DNA of 11,296 bases from Amphritea sp. (GTDB lineage: Bacteria; Pseudomonadota; Gammaproteobacteria; Pseudomonadales; Balneatricaceae). Where the stretch lies: NCBI GenBank assembly GCA_018067325.1, contig JAGPUU010000079.1:1-11296 (forward strand). Direction: 5' to 3'. Positions 1 to 7,941 of the stretch are shown here, piece by piece. Position numbers and translations under genes: made by a program. The notes beneath the pieces are model-generated. The model did not search any database and had not been told where the DNA came from. It saw only the letters and a program-made list of their open reading frames with translations. Every line of letters starts with the position of its first letter. Position 1 is the stretch's first letter.

Positions 1-116
1 TAACCCTGGCGCTGCTTGTGTCGTGGTTCAACTTTGCAGATTACCCGCAGAGTACCGTTACGACGTACGATCTTGCAGTTACGGCAGATCTTTTTAACAG
101 ATGCACGTACTTTCAT
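1..116 (-). CDS. rpmJ: 50S ribosomal protein L36 (3' end cut in the stop codon)
   Basis: L36 is the smallest protein of the large subunit and binds 23S rRNA. The reading frame gives 38 residues, starting [17 protein letters not shown] and ending HKQRQG, which is the usual L36 length. The last two bases visible are TA, so only the third base of the stop codon falls outside the window. Cys11, Cys14, Cys27 and His33 form the zinc-ribbon site, so this is the zinc-binding (C+) form, not the zinc-independent paralogue made during zinc starvation. The ATG lies 6 bases after a GGAG ribosome binding site and 22 bases after the secY stop, which is the standard last place in the spc operon. The alpha operon (rpsM and on) would be expected next, outside the window. 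Confidence 0.97.
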   Translation of the reverse strand, partial: MKVRASVKKICRNCKIVRRNGTLRVICKVEPRHKQRQG

Positions 117-138
117 GATCAACTCCAAATAGCAGGGG

Positions 139-1467
139 CTAGCGCAGCAGGCCAGCACCACCACCTTTAAGATTCGACTTCTTCATCAGGGATTCATACT
201 GATGGGACATCAGATGTGACTGTACTTGTGCCATGAAATCCATCACAACAACAACTACGATCAGCAACGACGTTCCACCGAAGTAGAAAGGCACATTCCA
301 GGCTACAACCAGGAACTGAGGCATCAGAGATACCGCAGTGATGTACAGAGCGCCAAACAGTGTCAGGCGGCCCAGTACGTTATCGATGTACTTAGCAGAT
401 TGCTCCCCTGGGCGAATACCCGGGATAAATGCACCAGACTTTTTCAAGTTATCAGCTACTTCCTTTGGATTGAAAACAATCGCGGTATAGAAATAACAGA
501 AAAAGATGATACATACAGAAAACAGTAGGATATACAGCGGCTGACCCGGGCCCAGCGCAAGTGCGATATCCTGAAGCAGCTCCATACCTTCAGTTTGACC
601 AAACCATTGGCCAAGTGAAGCAGGGAACAGCAGAATGCTTGAAGCGAAGATCGGCGGGATTACCCCAGCCATGTTGACCTTCAACGGCAAGTGACTCGTC
701 TGCGCAGCATACATGCGACGGCCCTGTTGGCGCTTCGCATAGTTAATGGTGATACGGCGTTGGCCGCGCTCCATAAACACTACAAAACCCACAGTGGCAA
801 TCGCCAGCACAGCAATGGCTAGCAACGCCAGGATATTCAAATCACCCTGACGTGCCGCTTCAAAGGACTGACCGACTGCACCAGGCAGACCGGCCACGAT
901 ACCAGCGAAGATCAAGATCGAAATACCGTTACCGATACCTCTCTCAGTTACCTGCTCACCTAACCACATCAGGAAGACCGCACCCGCAACCAGAGTCACA
1001 ACCGCTACAAAGTAGAAGTTGAGACCAGGAGTGAACGCGATACCCTGATTAGCCAGACCGACCGCCATACCAAACGACTGTATAGTCGCCAGGATAACAG
1101 TACCATAGCGGGTATACTGATTGATCTTACGACGACCAGCTTCACCCTCTTTCTTAAGCTGTTCCAGAGTCGGGCTAACCACCGTCATCAACTGCATAAT
1201 AATAGATGCAGAGATATACGGCATGATGCCCAGAGCGAGAATACTCATCCGCTCCAACGCACCACCTGAGAACATGTTAAACATGCTCAGGATCGTGCCC
1301 TGATTCTGGTCAAAGAGTTGAGCCAGACGATCAGGATTGATACCAGGTACCGGAATATGTGCACCGATACGGTATACAACGATCGCAATCAGAACAAACA
1401 GCAGGCGCGACTTAAGCTCGCCTAAGCCGTTCTGATTCCCTGCTGGTACTGGTCCTTTCTTAGCCAT
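139..1467 (-). CDS. secY: Preprotein translocase subunit SecY
   Basis: SecY is the channel of the SecYEG translocon in the inner membrane. It passes unfolded proteins driven by SecA and inserts membrane proteins from docked ribosomes. The 442 residues (E. coli has 443) hold about ten hydrophobic segments, roughly at 21-38, 76-95, 121-139, 152-172, 183-197, 211-231, 268-288, 310-332, 369-388 and 395-413. The family signatures are clear: [10 protein letters not shown] (36-45) with the plug region [15 protein letters not shown] (62-76), and the cytosolic loop with [12 protein letters not shown] (345-356). Arg352 in that loop corresponds to the SecA/ribosome-contacting Arg357 of E. coli. The start codon abuts the rplO stop (TAAATG) and its ribosome binding site, GAGGAA, lies in the end of rplO. 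Translation is therefore probably coupled to L15. Confidence 0.99.
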   Translation of the reverse strand: MAKKGPVPAGNQNGLGELKSRLLFVLIAIVVYRIGAHIPVPGINPDRLAQLFDQNQGTILSMFNMFSGGALERMSILALGIMPYISASIIMQLMTVVSPTLEQLKKEGEAGRRKINQYTRYGTVILATIQSFGMAVGLANQGIAFTPGLNFYFVAVVTLVAGAVFLMWLGEQVTERGIGNGISILIFAGIVAGLPGAVGQSFEAARQGDLNILALLAIAVLAIATVGFVVFMERGQRRITINYAKRQQGRRMYAAQTSHLPLKVNMAGVIPPIFASSILLFPASLGQWFGQTEGMELLQDIALALGPGQPLYILLFSVCIIFFCYFYTAIVFNPKEVADNLKKSGAFIPGIRPGEQSAKYIDNVLGRLTLFGALYITAVSLMPQFLVVAWNVPFYFGGTSLLIVVVVVMDFMAQVQSHLMSHQYESLMKKSNLKGGGAGLLR

Positions 1468-1902
1468 TTATTCCTCGACTTTTCCGCCTGCAGCTTCAAT
1501 TGCAGCCAACGCGCCTTTGGTCACTTTAAGACCTTTAACGGTAACTGCTTTGTTGATCTCACCAGACAGGATCACGCGAGCACGCTTGATGCTGTCTTTG
1601 ATGATATCGGCTTTCTTCAGTGCTTCCAGATCAACGACATCGCCGTCAACTTTAGTCAGCTCGTTCAGGCGTATTTCTGCAACGAAAGCAGCCTGACGAG
1701 AGGTAAAGCCGAACTTAGGCAGACGACGCTGCAGTGGCATTTGACCACCTTCGAAACCTGGTCTCACAGATCCGCCGGAGCGGGATTTCTGACCCTTATG
1801 ACCACGACCACAGGTTTTACCCAGGCCGGAACCAATGCCGCGGCCTACACGCTTAGGAGCATGTTTAGAACCATCGGCAGGACTCAGTGTATTCAGACGC
1901 AT
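1468..1902 (-). CDS. rplO: 50S ribosomal protein L15
   Basis: L15 binds 23S rRNA and is a late central assembly protein of the large subunit. The 144 residues match the E. coli length. The extended N-terminal arm rich in glycine and basic residues ([20 protein letters not shown], 20-39) threads into rRNA. The globular half starts near residue 50 and contains [12 protein letters not shown] (about 55-66). The ATG follows a good AAGGAG ribosome binding site that overlaps the rpmD stop, with a 10-base gap. Its own stop touches the secY start. Confidence 0.98.
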   Translation of the reverse strand: MRLNTLSPADGSKHAPKRVGRGIGSGLGKTCGRGHKGQKSRSGGSVRPGFEGGQMPLQRRLPKFGFTSRQAAFVAEIRLNELTKVDGDVVDLEALKKADIIKDSIKRARVILSGEINKAVTVKGLKVTKGALAAIEAAGGKVEE

Positions 1903-1912
1903 AACGGACTCC

Positions 1913-2095
1913 TTATTCGCCTTCTACACGAACCATGTAGTTTACTTTGTGAATCATACCGCGAACGGAAGGTGTATCTTCCACTTCAACAGAATGACCT
2001 ATACGACGCAGACCAAGACCCTTAACGCACAATTTGTGCTTAGGCAGGACACCAATGATACTGCGTACAAGTGTAACCTTGAGAGTAGATGCCAT
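1913..2095 (-). CDS. rpmD: 50S ribosomal protein L30
   Basis: L30 is a small 23S rRNA-binding protein of the large subunit. The frame gives 60 residues (59 in E. coli), with the family core [20 protein letters not shown] at about 12-31 and a typical C-terminus NYMVRVEGE. It lies between rpsE and rplO, as in E. coli. The gap to the rpsE stop is only 6 bases, so a GGGG-type binding site falls in the rpsE end and the two genes are probably translationally coupled. Confidence 0.97.
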   Translation of the reverse strand: MASTLKVTLVRSIIGVLPKHKLCVKGLGLRRIGHSVEVEDTPSVRGMIHKVNYMVRVEGE

Positions 2096-2101
2096 CGTTA
2101 T

Positions 2102-2602
2102 TTACCCCAGGATGTCTTCAACGGACTTACCACGCTTAGCAGCAACATCTTCAGGAGATGTCATGCCAGCAAGACCGTTGATAGTTGCGCGAACAACGTT
2201 GACTGGATTTGTAGAGCCGTAGCACTTAGCCAGTACGTTGTGAACACCTGCAAGTTCCAGTACAGCACGCATCGCGCCACCGGCGATAACGCCAGTACCA
2301 TCAGATGCTGGCTGCATGTACACCTTAGAAGCACCGTGACGGGCTTTAATAGGATACTGCAGAGTTGTGCCGTTAAGCTCAACTGAGATCATGTTACGGC
2401 GCGCTTGTTCCATTGCTTTTTGAATCGCAACAGGTACTTCACGTGCTTTACCACGACCGAAGCCTACGCGACCATTACCATCGCCAACAACAGTTAGAGC
2501 GGTGAAACCGAAAATACGACCGCCCTTAACTACTTTGGCAACACGGTTAACCTGTACAAGTTTTTCTTGTAGGTCACCGTCTTTCTGTTCGTGATTTGCC
2601 AT
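2102..2602 (-). CDS. rpsE: 30S ribosomal protein S5
   Basis: S5 sits at the back of the small subunit near the mRNA entry site and helps set decoding accuracy. Starting at [15 protein letters not shown] gives 166 residues (E. coli 167). An upstream in-frame TTG six bases earlier is rejected, because the ribosome binding site AAGGGG is correctly spaced (7 bases) only for the ATG. The N-terminal double-stranded-RNA-binding fold holds the loop KVVKGGR (23-29), where spectinomycin-resistance changes are known in E. coli; it looks wild type. The C-terminal half carries the [18 protein letters not shown] and [12 protein letters not shown] family blocks. It lies 11 bases after rplR, and its binding site overlaps the rplR stop. 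Confidence 0.98.
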   Translation of the reverse strand: MANHEQKDGDLQEKLVQVNRVAKVVKGGRIFGFTALTVVGDGNGRVGFGRGKAREVPVAIQKAMEQARRNMISVELNGTTLQYPIKARHGASKVYMQPASDGTGVIAGGAMRAVLELAGVHNVLAKCYGSTNPVNVVRATINGLAGMTSPEDVAAKRGKSVEDILG

Positions 2603-2613
2603 TGTCAAACCCC

Positions 2614-2964
2614 TTAGAATTCCAGGCCGCCTTCACGGGCTGCATCTGCCAATGCTTTAACACGTCCATGGTATCTAAACCCGGAACGGTCGAAAGCAAC
2701 CTTAGTCACGCCAGCGTCTTTTGCACGCTCAGCGATCAATGTGCCAACCTTAGTAGCTGCATCCGAATTACCGGTTGCATCACTACGCAGATCCTTCTCT
2801 ACAGTCGAAGCTGCAGCAAGAACCTGGCCACCATCAGCGGAGATAACCTGCGCATAGATGTGGCGAGGAGTACGGGTTACACACAGACGGACTGCACCCA
2901 GCTCACGCATCTTGAAACGAGCACGGCGGGCACGGCGAATACGAGATGTTTTCTTATCGTTCAT
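2614..2964 (-). CDS. rplR: 50S ribosomal protein L18
   Basis: L18 binds 5S rRNA and, together with L5, attaches it to the central protuberance of the large subunit. The 116 residues (117 in E. coli) begin with a very basic tail ([15 protein letters not shown], 8-22) and end with the conserved [20 protein letters not shown] (91-110). The start codon lies 9 bases after the rplF stop, preceded by AAGG overlapping that stop and a second GGG. Confidence 0.98.
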   Translation of the reverse strand: MNDKKTSRIRRARRARFKMRELGAVRLCVTRTPRHIYAQVISADGGQVLAAASTVEKDLRSDATGNSDAATKVGTLIAERAKDAGVTKVAFDRSGFRYHGRVKALADAAREGGLEF

Positions 2965-2973
2965 GACCCTACC

Positions 2974-3507
2974 TTACTTCTTCTTAGCTTCTTTACGGCG
3001 AACATACTCGTCAGCGTAGCGTACACCCTTACCTTTATAAGGCTCTGGTGGACGGAATGCGCGAATCTCTGCCGCAGCCTGGCCCAGCGCTTGCTTATCG
3101 GCTGCTTTCAGCACGATAGTAGTCTGGCCTTCCATTGCTGCTGCAACGCCTTCAGGCAGTTCGTATTCGATTGGGTGAGAGAAACCCAGAGTAAGGTTCA
3201 GTGCATTACCTTTAACAGCAGCACGATAACCAACACCCTGAAGAAGCAGTTTCTTTTCGAAACCAGATTCCACACCTACAACCATATTATTAACCAGAGA
3301 GCGAGTAGTACCTGCCAACGCATTAGCAGACTTGCTGCCATCACGTGGAGCGAACTTCAGTACATTCTCTTCACTGGTTACTTCTACTGACTGGTGTACA
3401 GACAGATCAAGGGCACCGTTCTTACCCTTAATATTGATCTGCTGACCATCGACTTTAGCTTCAACACCTGCCGGTAGGACAACGGGACTTTTAGCAACTC
3501 GAGACAT
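2974..3507 (-). CDS. rplF: 50S ribosomal protein L6
   Basis: L6 lies near the factor-binding site (sarcin-ricin loop region) of the large subunit. It has 177 residues, the E. coli length, and the usual two repeated domains, about 1-82 and 83-177. The C-terminal signature [11 protein letters not shown] at 154-164 is intact, followed by a basic tail RRKEAKKK. The ATG is 7 bases after TAGGAGC, and the gap to rpsH is 11 bases. Confidence 0.98.
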   Translation of the reverse strand: MSRVAKSPVVLPAGVEAKVDGQQINIKGKNGALDLSVHQSVEVTSEENVLKFAPRDGSKSANALAGTTRSLVNNMVVGVESGFEKKLLLQGVGYRAAVKGNALNLTLGFSHPIEYELPEGVAAAMEGQTTIVLKAADKQALGQAAAEIRAFRPPEPYKGKGVRYADEYVRRKEAKKK

Positions 3508-3518
3508 AGTTCTAGCTC

Positions 3519-3911
3519 CTAGAATACCGTACAGATGACTTCGCCGCCGATACCGGCAGCACGAGCAGCACGGTCAGTCATCACACCTTTAGAGGTGGAG
3601 ACGATAGCAACACCCAAACCGCCAGATACTTTAGGCAGATCAGAAGCGCCTCGGTATACACGTACGGATGGACGGCTAACACGCTGGATAGACTCAATAA
3701 CCGGCTTGCCTTCGAAGTATTTCAATTCAACAGTCATTACTGGCTTACCTTCGCCTTCAACAGCGAAGTCAGCAATGTAACCTTCCTCTTTCAAAACGGC
3801 AGCTACAGAAGCTTTCATTTTGGAAGCAGGCATAGTTACAGCTGTTTTCTCAGCCATATGACCATTACGAATACGCGTAAGCATATCCGCAAGAGTGTCT
3901 TGCATACTCAT
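3519..3911 (-). CDS. rpsH: 30S ribosomal protein S8 (likely spc operon regulator)
   Basis: S8 binds helix 21 of 16S rRNA and is a primary assembly protein of the small-subunit platform. In E. coli it is also the translational repressor of the spc operon, binding mRNA around the start of rplE; whether that site exists here was not established. The 130 residues ([17 protein letters not shown] at the start) match E. coli in length. The signature [12 protein letters not shown] is at 105-116, and the [14 protein letters not shown] block precedes it. The ATG is preceded by AAAGGA at 9 bases. The 68-base gap to rpsN is unusually long for this operon and holds a hairpin (see 3945-3965). Confidence 0.98.
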   Translation of the reverse strand: MSMQDTLADMLTRIRNGHMAEKTAVTMPASKMKASVAAVLKEEGYIADFAVEGEGKPVMTVELKYFEGKPVIESIQRVSRPSVRVYRGASDLPKVSGGLGVAIVSTSKGVMTDRAARAAGIGGEVICTVF

Positions 3912-3944
3912 GGTTTAATTTCCTTTGTGCAGCGTAATGCGGTA

Positions 3945-3965
3945 GCAGGGTGCGAATCACCCTGC
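3945..3965 (-). other. Perfect 8-bp hairpin between rpsN and rpsH
   Basis: GCAGGGTG and CACCCTGC form a perfect 8-bp, GC-rich stem with a 5-base loop in the 68-base rpsN-rpsH gap. On the transcribed strand no T-run follows it, so it is not an intrinsic terminator. It could be a transcript-processing or stabilising stem, or a protein-binding site upstream of the rpsH ribosome binding site, which lies about 20 bases further on. The structure is seen directly; the role is inferred. Confidence 0.6.
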
Positions 3966-3979
3966 CCAGACCATCATGC

Positions 3980-4285
3980 TTACCAGCTTGCTTTTTTCAA
4001 GCCTGGAACATCACCACGCATAGCTGCTTCACGCAATTTAATTCGGCTCAGACCGAACTTGCGGTAAACGGCGTGTGGACGACCAGTAACCTGACAACGA
4101 CGCACCTGGCGAACCGGGTTAGCGTCACGCGGCAGCTTCTGAAGAGCTACCTGCGCTTCCCAAACTTCATCTTCTGAAGAAGCAGGGCTTTTCACGATTG
4201 CCTTAAGAGCAGCACGCTTTACAGCATACTTAGCAACAGTCTTAGTGCGCTTTGCTTCGCGCGCTTTCATACATTCCTTAGCCAT
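3980..4285 (-). CDS. rpsN: 30S ribosomal protein S14 (zinc-independent long form)
   Basis: S14 is a protein of the 30S head that contacts S3, S10 and S19. The 101 residues match the long, zinc-less class of S14. Only Cys5 and Cys64 are present and no CxxC pair exists. The conserved [20 protein letters not shown] block is at 63-82 and the protein ends [11 protein letters not shown]. The ATG follows AAGGG by about 8 bases and lies 10 bases after the rplE stop. Confidence 0.98.
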   Translation of the reverse strand: MAKECMKAREAKRTKTVAKYAVKRAALKAIVKSPASSEDEVWEAQVALQKLPRDANPVRQVRRCQVTGRPHAVYRKFGLSRIKLREAAMRGDVPGLKKASW

Positions 4286-4295
4286 TATTCTACCC

Positions 4296-4835
4296 TTACT
4301 TTTTGAATGGGAAGTTTAGGGCTGCCAGCAGAGCACGACCTTCGTCGTTAGTGCGAGCAGTAGTGGTAATGGTAATATCCATACCACGCAGCTTATCAAC
4401 CTTATCGTATTCGATTTCAGGGAAGATAATCTGCTCTTTAACACCCATGCTGTAGTTCCCACGACCGTCAAAAGACTTAGGGTTTAGACCACGGAAGTCA
4501 CGAATACGAGGAATAGAGATATCAACCAAACGGTCAAGGAATTCCCACATACGCTCACCGCGCAGGGTAACCTTACAACCGATAGGCCAGTTTTCACGCA
4601 CCTTGAAACCAGCAATTGACTTGCGGGCCAGGGTTACAACAGGCTTTTGACCTGCAATCTGCTGCATCTCTGCAACAGCATAATCCAGCTGCTTCTTATC
4701 ACCCAGCGCTTCACCAACACCCATATTCAGGGTAATTTTGGTCAGGCGAGGAACAGCCATCACGTTAGGGCATTCCAGCGTATCTTTCAGCTGCTGCTTA
4801 ACGGATTCATTATAAAGGCTTTTTAGTCTAGACAT
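4296..4835 (-). CDS. rplE: 50S ribosomal protein L5
   Basis: L5 binds 5S rRNA in the central protuberance and contacts the P-site tRNA and S13. The length of 179 residues equals E. coli. The family signature region [14 protein letters not shown] lies near 30-43 and the end carries [20 protein letters not shown]. The ATG at TCTAGA is chosen because AGGAG lies 8 bases before it; an ATG five bases upstream is out of frame. In E. coli, S8 represses spc translation by binding the mRNA around this start. I could not confirm an equivalent fold by eye. Confidence 0.98.
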   Translation of the reverse strand: MSRLKSLYNESVKQQLKDTLECPNVMAVPRLTKITLNMGVGEALGDKKQLDYAVAEMQQIAGQKPVVTLARKSIAGFKVRENWPIGCKVTLRGERMWEFLDRLVDISIPRIRDFRGLNPKSFDGRGNYSMGVKEQIIFPEIEYDKVDKLRGMDITITTTARTNDEGRALLAALNFPFKK

Positions 4836-4849
4836 GGCATCAACTCCTA

Positions 4850-5167
4850 TTACTTAGCGATTACTTCGCCGTTGGATTTGAAGATCCGGACTTTGTTGCC
4901 ATCTTCCAGAACCTTGAAGCCAACACGATCACCTTTACCGGCAGCAGAGTTGAAGATAGCAACGTTAGATACTGCAATCGTTGCTTCTTTCTCTACGATA
5001 CCGCCAGCCTGACCCTGCATAGGGTTTGGCTTGGTGTGTTTCTTAACCATGTTGATGCCAGAAACGATCAGACGACCGTCAGCCAGTATGCGCAATACTT
5101 TACCGCGCTTACCTTTGTCTCTTCCTGCGATGACGATAACTTCGTCGTCACGAATAATTTTACGCAT
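4850..5167 (-). CDS. rplX: 50S ribosomal protein L24
   Basis: L24 is one of the two proteins that start large-subunit assembly, and it sits at the tunnel exit. The 105 residues (104 in E. coli) begin with a KOW motif, [18 protein letters not shown] (7-24), followed by the conserved [10 protein letters not shown] segment. The ATG follows a GGAAAGGA stretch ending about 10 bases upstream. The 102-base gap from rplN is far longer than the roughly ten bases known in E. coli and contains a terminator-like hairpin, so expression of this gene and those after it may be tuned there. Confidence 0.98.
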   Translation of the reverse strand: MRKIIRDDEVIVIAGRDKGKRGKVLRILADGRLIVSGINMVKKHTKPNPMQGQAGGIVEKEATIAVSNVAIFNSAAGKGDRVGFKVLEDGNKVRIFKSNGEVIAK

Positions 5168-5203
5168 TATATATACATCCTTTCCTACTACCCTCTCATG
5201 CTT

Positions 5204-5237
5204 AAAAACGCCAAGCCCTTTCGAGCTTAGCGTTTTT
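5204..5237 (-). terminator. Intrinsic terminator-like hairpin between rplN and rplX
   Basis: On the transcribed strand the sequence is AAAAACGC-T-AAGC, an 8-base loop TCGAAAGG, then GCTT-G-GCGTTTTT. With one U-G pair this is a continuous 13-bp stem, of which CGCUAAGC/GCUUGGCG is the GC-rich part, ending in five U residues. That is the form of a Rho-independent terminator or attenuator inside the spc operon. A smaller hairpin (GACTT-TCAC-AAGTC, 5249-5262) precedes it. Genes downstream are essential, so termination must be partial, or the stem may instead protect or help process the mRNA. The U-tract is short, so strength is uncertain. Confidence 0.5.
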
Positions 5238-5269
5238 GCATAAATCCTGACTTGTGAAAGTCGAGATTT

Positions 5270-5638
5270 TTATAGCACTTCAGGCGCCAGGGAAATGATT
5301 TTCATAAACTTTTCATTACGAAGTTCACGAGTTACTGGGCCAAAGATACGTGTTCCAAGTGGAGCGTCGTTGGCGTTCAATAATACCGCTGAGTTTGTAT
5401 CAAAGCGAATTACTGAACCATCCGGGCGACGAACACCTTTACGGGTACGTACCACAACAGCGTTTAGGACCTGACCTTTTTTCACCTTACCGCGAGGAAT
5501 TGCTTCCTTCACTGTAACTTTGATGATGTCACCTACACCGGCATAACGACGGTGTGAGCCACCCAGGACCTTGATACACTGTACTCGCTTGGCGCCACTG
5601 TTATCAGCAACATCAAGCATAGATTCTGTTTGAATCAT
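5270..5638 (-). CDS. rplN: 50S ribosomal protein L14
   Basis: L14 lies on the subunit interface of the 50S particle and forms bridges to the 30S subunit. In E. coli it is the first gene of the spc operon. The 122 residues (123 in E. coli; one residue shorter in the [16 protein letters not shown] region) contain the signature [20 protein letters not shown] (26-45) and end [10 protein letters not shown]. The ATG lies 9 bases after GGAG, and 83 bases separate it from rpsQ, room for a promoter. Confidence 0.98.
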   Translation of the reverse strand: MIQTESMLDVADNSGAKRVQCIKVLGGSHRRYAGVGDIIKVTVKEAIPRGKVKKGQVLNAVVVRTRKGVRRPDGSVIRFDTNSAVLLNANDAPLGTRIFGPVTRELRNEKFMKIISLAPEVL

Positions 5639-5718
5639 GGGTCTCTACTCCAAAATTCAGACTATTTTTCCTGCTCTTTCGGGCTTAAAAAATAGCCTGC
5701 CAGAAGCAAAGGTGCGTT

Positions 5719-5747
5719 ATATTACACCTTTACTGCCTGTTCTTCAA
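5719..5747 (-). promoter_or_regulatory. Weak candidate spc promoter at the end of rpsQ
   Basis: TTGAAG (5742-5747) and TAATAT (5719-5724) are spaced exactly 17 bases, each with four of six consensus positions. They lie at the rpsQ end, just upstream of rplN, where E. coli has its spc promoter. The match is mediocre and overlaps a 7-bp inverted repeat (AAAGGTG/CACCTTT, 5708-5731). Position and spacing are the only support. Confidence 0.22.
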
Positions 5748-5988
5748 TCTTAACTAGCGTCCATGACTTACTTTTTGAAAGCGGACGGGATTCAGCGATA
5801 ATAACCGTATCACCCATCTGACATTCATTTTGTTCGTCATGCGCATGCAGCTTGGTCGAGCGAGTTACGAATTTCCCGTAGATCGGGTGCTTCTCTTTAC
5901 GCTCAACCAGAACAGTAATGGTCTTATCAGCTTTGTTGCTGACAACCTTACCGGTCACAGTACGTGTTCGTTTTTCTGCAGCCATCAT
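5722..5988 (-). CDS. rpsQ: 30S ribosomal protein S17
   Basis: S17 is a primary 16S rRNA-binding protein with an OB-fold, placed low in the body of the 30S subunit. The frame gives 88 residues from the first of two adjacent ATGs, or 87 from the second (5985); E. coli S17 has 84. The first ATG overlaps the rpmC stop (TAATG) and both have AGG at usable spacing, so the start is uncertain by one codon. The conserved KHPIYGKF block (about 34-41) and [11 protein letters not shown] block (about 68-78) are intact. It is the last gene of the classical S10 operon. Confidence 0.97.
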   Translation of the reverse strand: MMAAEKRTRTVTGKVVSNKADKTITVLVERKEKHPIYGKFVTRSTKLHAHDEQNECQMGDTVIIAESRPLSKSKSWTLVKIEEQAVKV

Positions 5989-6179
5989 TAGTTACCTGCT
6001 TTCTCATTCAGTATGGTCTTAACACGCGCGATATCGCGACGCACTTGACCCAACATGTGGTTCTGAGCCAGCTGACCAGTCGCTTTCTGCATACGCAGAT
6101 TGAACTGATCCTTCAGAAGACCTAGCAGCGCTTGCTGTAGCTCTTCAGCGGACTGTCCACGCAGTTCAGTTGCATTCAT
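5988..6179 (-). CDS. rpmC: 50S ribosomal protein L29
   Basis: L29 is a helical-hairpin protein beside L23 at the tunnel exit, where nascent-chain factors bind. Starting at [16 protein letters not shown] gives 63 residues, exactly the E. coli length. An in-frame GTG one codon upstream is possible but less likely. The C-terminal helix [17 protein letters not shown] (about 45-61) is the family signature. Its ATG shares a base with the rplP stop (TGATG), an arrangement typical of re-initiation by the same ribosome. Confidence 0.97.
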   Translation of the reverse strand: MNATELRGQSAEELQQALLGLLKDQFNLRMQKATGQLAQNHMLGQVRRDIARVKTILNEKAGN

Positions 6180-6592
6180 CACATCACCGTCCGTTTAACA
6201 ATGGTGGTAGCAACCGGCAATTTAGCCGATGCCAAGTTGAACGCCTCAATTGCCAGCTCATCAGGCACACCGCTCATTTCGAACAGCACTTTGCCTGGCT
6301 TGATCTGGGCAACCCAGTATTCAACACTACCTTTACCTTTACCCATACGCACTTCGAGGGGCTTACCTGTAATCGGCTTGTCCGGGAACACGCGAATCCA
6401 GATTTTACCACCACGCTTTACGTGACGAGTCATAGTACGACGAGCAGCTTCGATCTGACGAGCAGTGATACGGCCACGGCCAGTAGCTTTCAGTGCAATT
6501 TCACCGAAGCTAACAGCACTACCGCGCTCTGCAAGTCCGCGATTGCGGCCCTTCATAACTTTACGGAACTTAAGTCTCTTAGGTTGAAGCAT
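6179..6592 (-). CDS. rplP: 50S ribosomal protein L16
   Basis: L16 sits near the A-site tRNA elbow and is needed for a working peptidyl-transferase centre. It has 137 residues (136 in E. coli). The [17 protein letters not shown] helix (44-60) and [18 protein letters not shown] (77-94) are conserved. Arg82 in the latter corresponds to E. coli Arg81, which is hydroxylated by the oxygenase RoxA/YcfD. The start lies 12 bases after rpsC and 9 bases after AGGGG. The stop overlaps rpmC. Confidence 0.98.
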   Translation of the reverse strand: MLQPKRLKFRKVMKGRNRGLAERGSAVSFGEIALKATGRGRITARQIEAARRTMTRHVKRGGKIWIRVFPDKPITGKPLEVRMGKGKGSVEYWVAQIKPGKVLFEMSGVPDELAIEAFNLASAKLPVATTIVKRTVM

Positions 6593-6604
6593 TGATAATT
6601 ACCC

Positions 6605-7291
6605 CTACTTTGAACCTTTCTTCTTAGGTTGAGCATTCTTCTGAGCGCGCACTTCTGCAATACCACCCAAAATCTCACCTTTGAAGATCCAGACTTTAAT
6701 ACCAAGCACACCATAAGTAGTGTGCGCCTCATAAGTACCGTAATCGATATCAGCACGCAGGGTGTGCAATGGCACACGACCTTCGCGGTACCATTCTGAA
6801 CGTGCAATCTCTGCACCGCCCAAACGGCCACCTACCTGAATCTTGATACCCTGAGCACCCTGGCGCATAGCATTCTGTACAGAACGCTTCATAGCACGGC
6901 GGAACATAACTCGACGTTCCAGCTGACTCGCTACGCTTTGAGCAACCAGTTTAGCATCTAGATCTGGCTTACGGATTTCTTCGATGTTGATGTGAACCGG
7001 AACGCCCATCATTTTAGAGATAGCGTTACGCAGTTTTTCTACATCTTCACCTTTTTTACCAATTACGATGCCTGGACGGGCAGTGTAAATGGTGATTTTT
7101 GCATTCTGTGCAGGACGCTCGATTTCGATGCGGCTCACAGAAGCTGCTTTTAACTGACCTTCAAGATACTCACGTACCTTAAGATCGTTTAGCAGCTTTT
7201 TAGCGTATTCAGTCTTGTCTGCATACCACACTGAAGTGTGATCTTTAACAATTCCAAGACGAATACCTGTTGGATGTACCTTCTGACCCAT
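6605..7291 (-). CDS. rpsC: 30S ribosomal protein S3
   Basis: S3 lines the mRNA entry tunnel of the 30S subunit and takes part in mRNA unwinding. The 228 residues (E. coli 233) comprise an N-terminal arm, a type-2 KH domain with the GKKG loop at 78-81, and a C-terminal domain with [14 protein letters not shown] (about 149-162). Arg131, Arg132 and Lys135, the E. coli helicase residues, are at identical positions. The protein ends in a basic tail [11 protein letters not shown]. The ATG is 8 bases after GGAG and 11 bases after rplV. Confidence 0.99.
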   Translation of the reverse strand: MGQKVHPTGIRLGIVKDHTSVWYADKTEYAKKLLNDLKVREYLEGQLKAASVSRIEIERPAQNAKITIYTARPGIVIGKKGEDVEKLRNAISKMMGVPVHINIEEIRKPDLDAKLVAQSVASQLERRVMFRRAMKRSVQNAMRQGAQGIKIQVGGRLGGAEIARSEWYREGRVPLHTLRADIDYGTYEAHTTYGVLGIKVWIFKGEILGGIAEVRAQKNAQPKKKGSK

Positions 7292-7302
7292 CGTGGTATC
7301 TC

Positions 7303-7635
7303 CTAGCTGTCAGCTACCTTAACGGTGATGTGGGAGGTGCGCTTCAAAATACGGTCAGCGCGACCCTTCGCACGCGGTCTAATGCGCTTCATAGTCATGC
7401 CTTCATCAACGAAGACTTCAGAAACGCGCAGCTCATCAATATCAGCACCTTCGTTATGCTCTGCGTTAGCAATAGCAGACTCGAGTACCTTCTTAACAAG
7501 AACCGCACCTTTTTGAGGGCTGAAAGCCAGAATATTCAGGGCTTCACCCACCGCCATTCCGCGGATTTGATCGGCAACCAAACGCGCTTTCTGAGCCGAG
7601 ATATGGGCGCCTTTGTGCTTAGCGGCTACTTCCAT
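7303..7635 (-). CDS. rplV: 50S ribosomal protein L22
   Basis: L22 extends a beta-hairpin into the nascent peptide tunnel opposite L4. The 110 residues equal E. coli. The core [15 protein letters not shown] (47-61) and the hairpin tip [18 protein letters not shown] (79-96) are intact. Met82-Lys83-Arg84, whose deletion gives macrolide resistance in E. coli, is present, so the hairpin looks wild type. It starts 15 bases after rpsS, with GGGAGTTAGGA upstream. Confidence 0.98.
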   Translation of the reverse strand: MEVAAKHKGAHISAQKARLVADQIRGMAVGEALNILAFSPQKGAVLVKKVLESAIANAEHNEGADIDELRVSEVFVDEGMTMKRIRPRAKGRADRILKRTSHITVKVADS

Positions 7636-7650
7636 TTTCCTAACTCCCGA

Positions 7651-7926
7651 TTAGCGTTTAGCTTTCTTATCTGCAGCATGACCCTTATACGTACGGGTAG
7701 CAGCAAACTCGCCTAATTTATGACCAACCATATCTTCGGTGATAAACACCGGAACGTGCTGACGGCCATTATGAACTGCAATCGTTAGTCCTACAAAGTT
7801 TGGAAAAACTGTAGAACGACGAGACCAAGTTTTGATCGGACGACGATCTTTGACCTCAACTGCAGCTTCTACCTTTTTCAACAGGTGAAGGTCGATAAAA
7901 GGACCTTTCTTCAGTGAACGTGGCAC
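7651..7926 (-). CDS. rpsS: 30S ribosomal protein S19 (GTG start)
   Basis: S19 belongs to the 30S head and, with S13, bridges to the large subunit and touches A-site tRNA. The 91 residues (92 in E. coli) begin [12 protein letters not shown] and contain the signature [20 protein letters not shown] (51-70). The start codon is GTG, not ATG, with AGAGGA 7 bases upstream and no better ATG nearby. The residue alignment with the family fixes the start. It lies 15 bases after rplB. Confidence 0.98.
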   Translation of the reverse strand: MPRSLKKGPFIDLHLLKKVEAAVEVKDRRPIKTWSRRSTVFPNFVGLTIAVHNGRQHVPVFITEDMVGHKLGEFAATRTYKGHAADKKAKR

Positions 7927-7941
7927 AGCTGTATCCTCTGA

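Noticed and set aside
226..528. Plus-strand open frame of 100 codons over secY
   Set aside because: It lies wholly inside secY on the opposite strand, has no family resemblance, and is a shadow of the real gene.
1835..2386. Plus-strand open frame of 183 codons over rplO, rpmD and rpsE
   Set aside because: It crosses three certain ribosomal genes on the opposite strand; no recognisable protein family.
2603..2608. TTG start two codons before the rpsE ATG
   Set aside because: The AAGGGG site would be only about 1 to 2 bases from TTG but is 7 bases from the ATG, and family length fits the ATG.
2596..3390. Plus-strand open frame of 264 codons over rplR and rplF
   Set aside because: It is long, but antisense to two well-conserved genes whose codon bias explains the lack of stops; the product is Ser/Thr/Cys-rich and resembles no family I know.
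5166..5171. TATAAT overlapping the rplX start codon
   Set aside because: No -35-like hexamer lies 16 to 18 bases upstream (AGGGTA), and a transcript starting here would lack a binding site for rplX.
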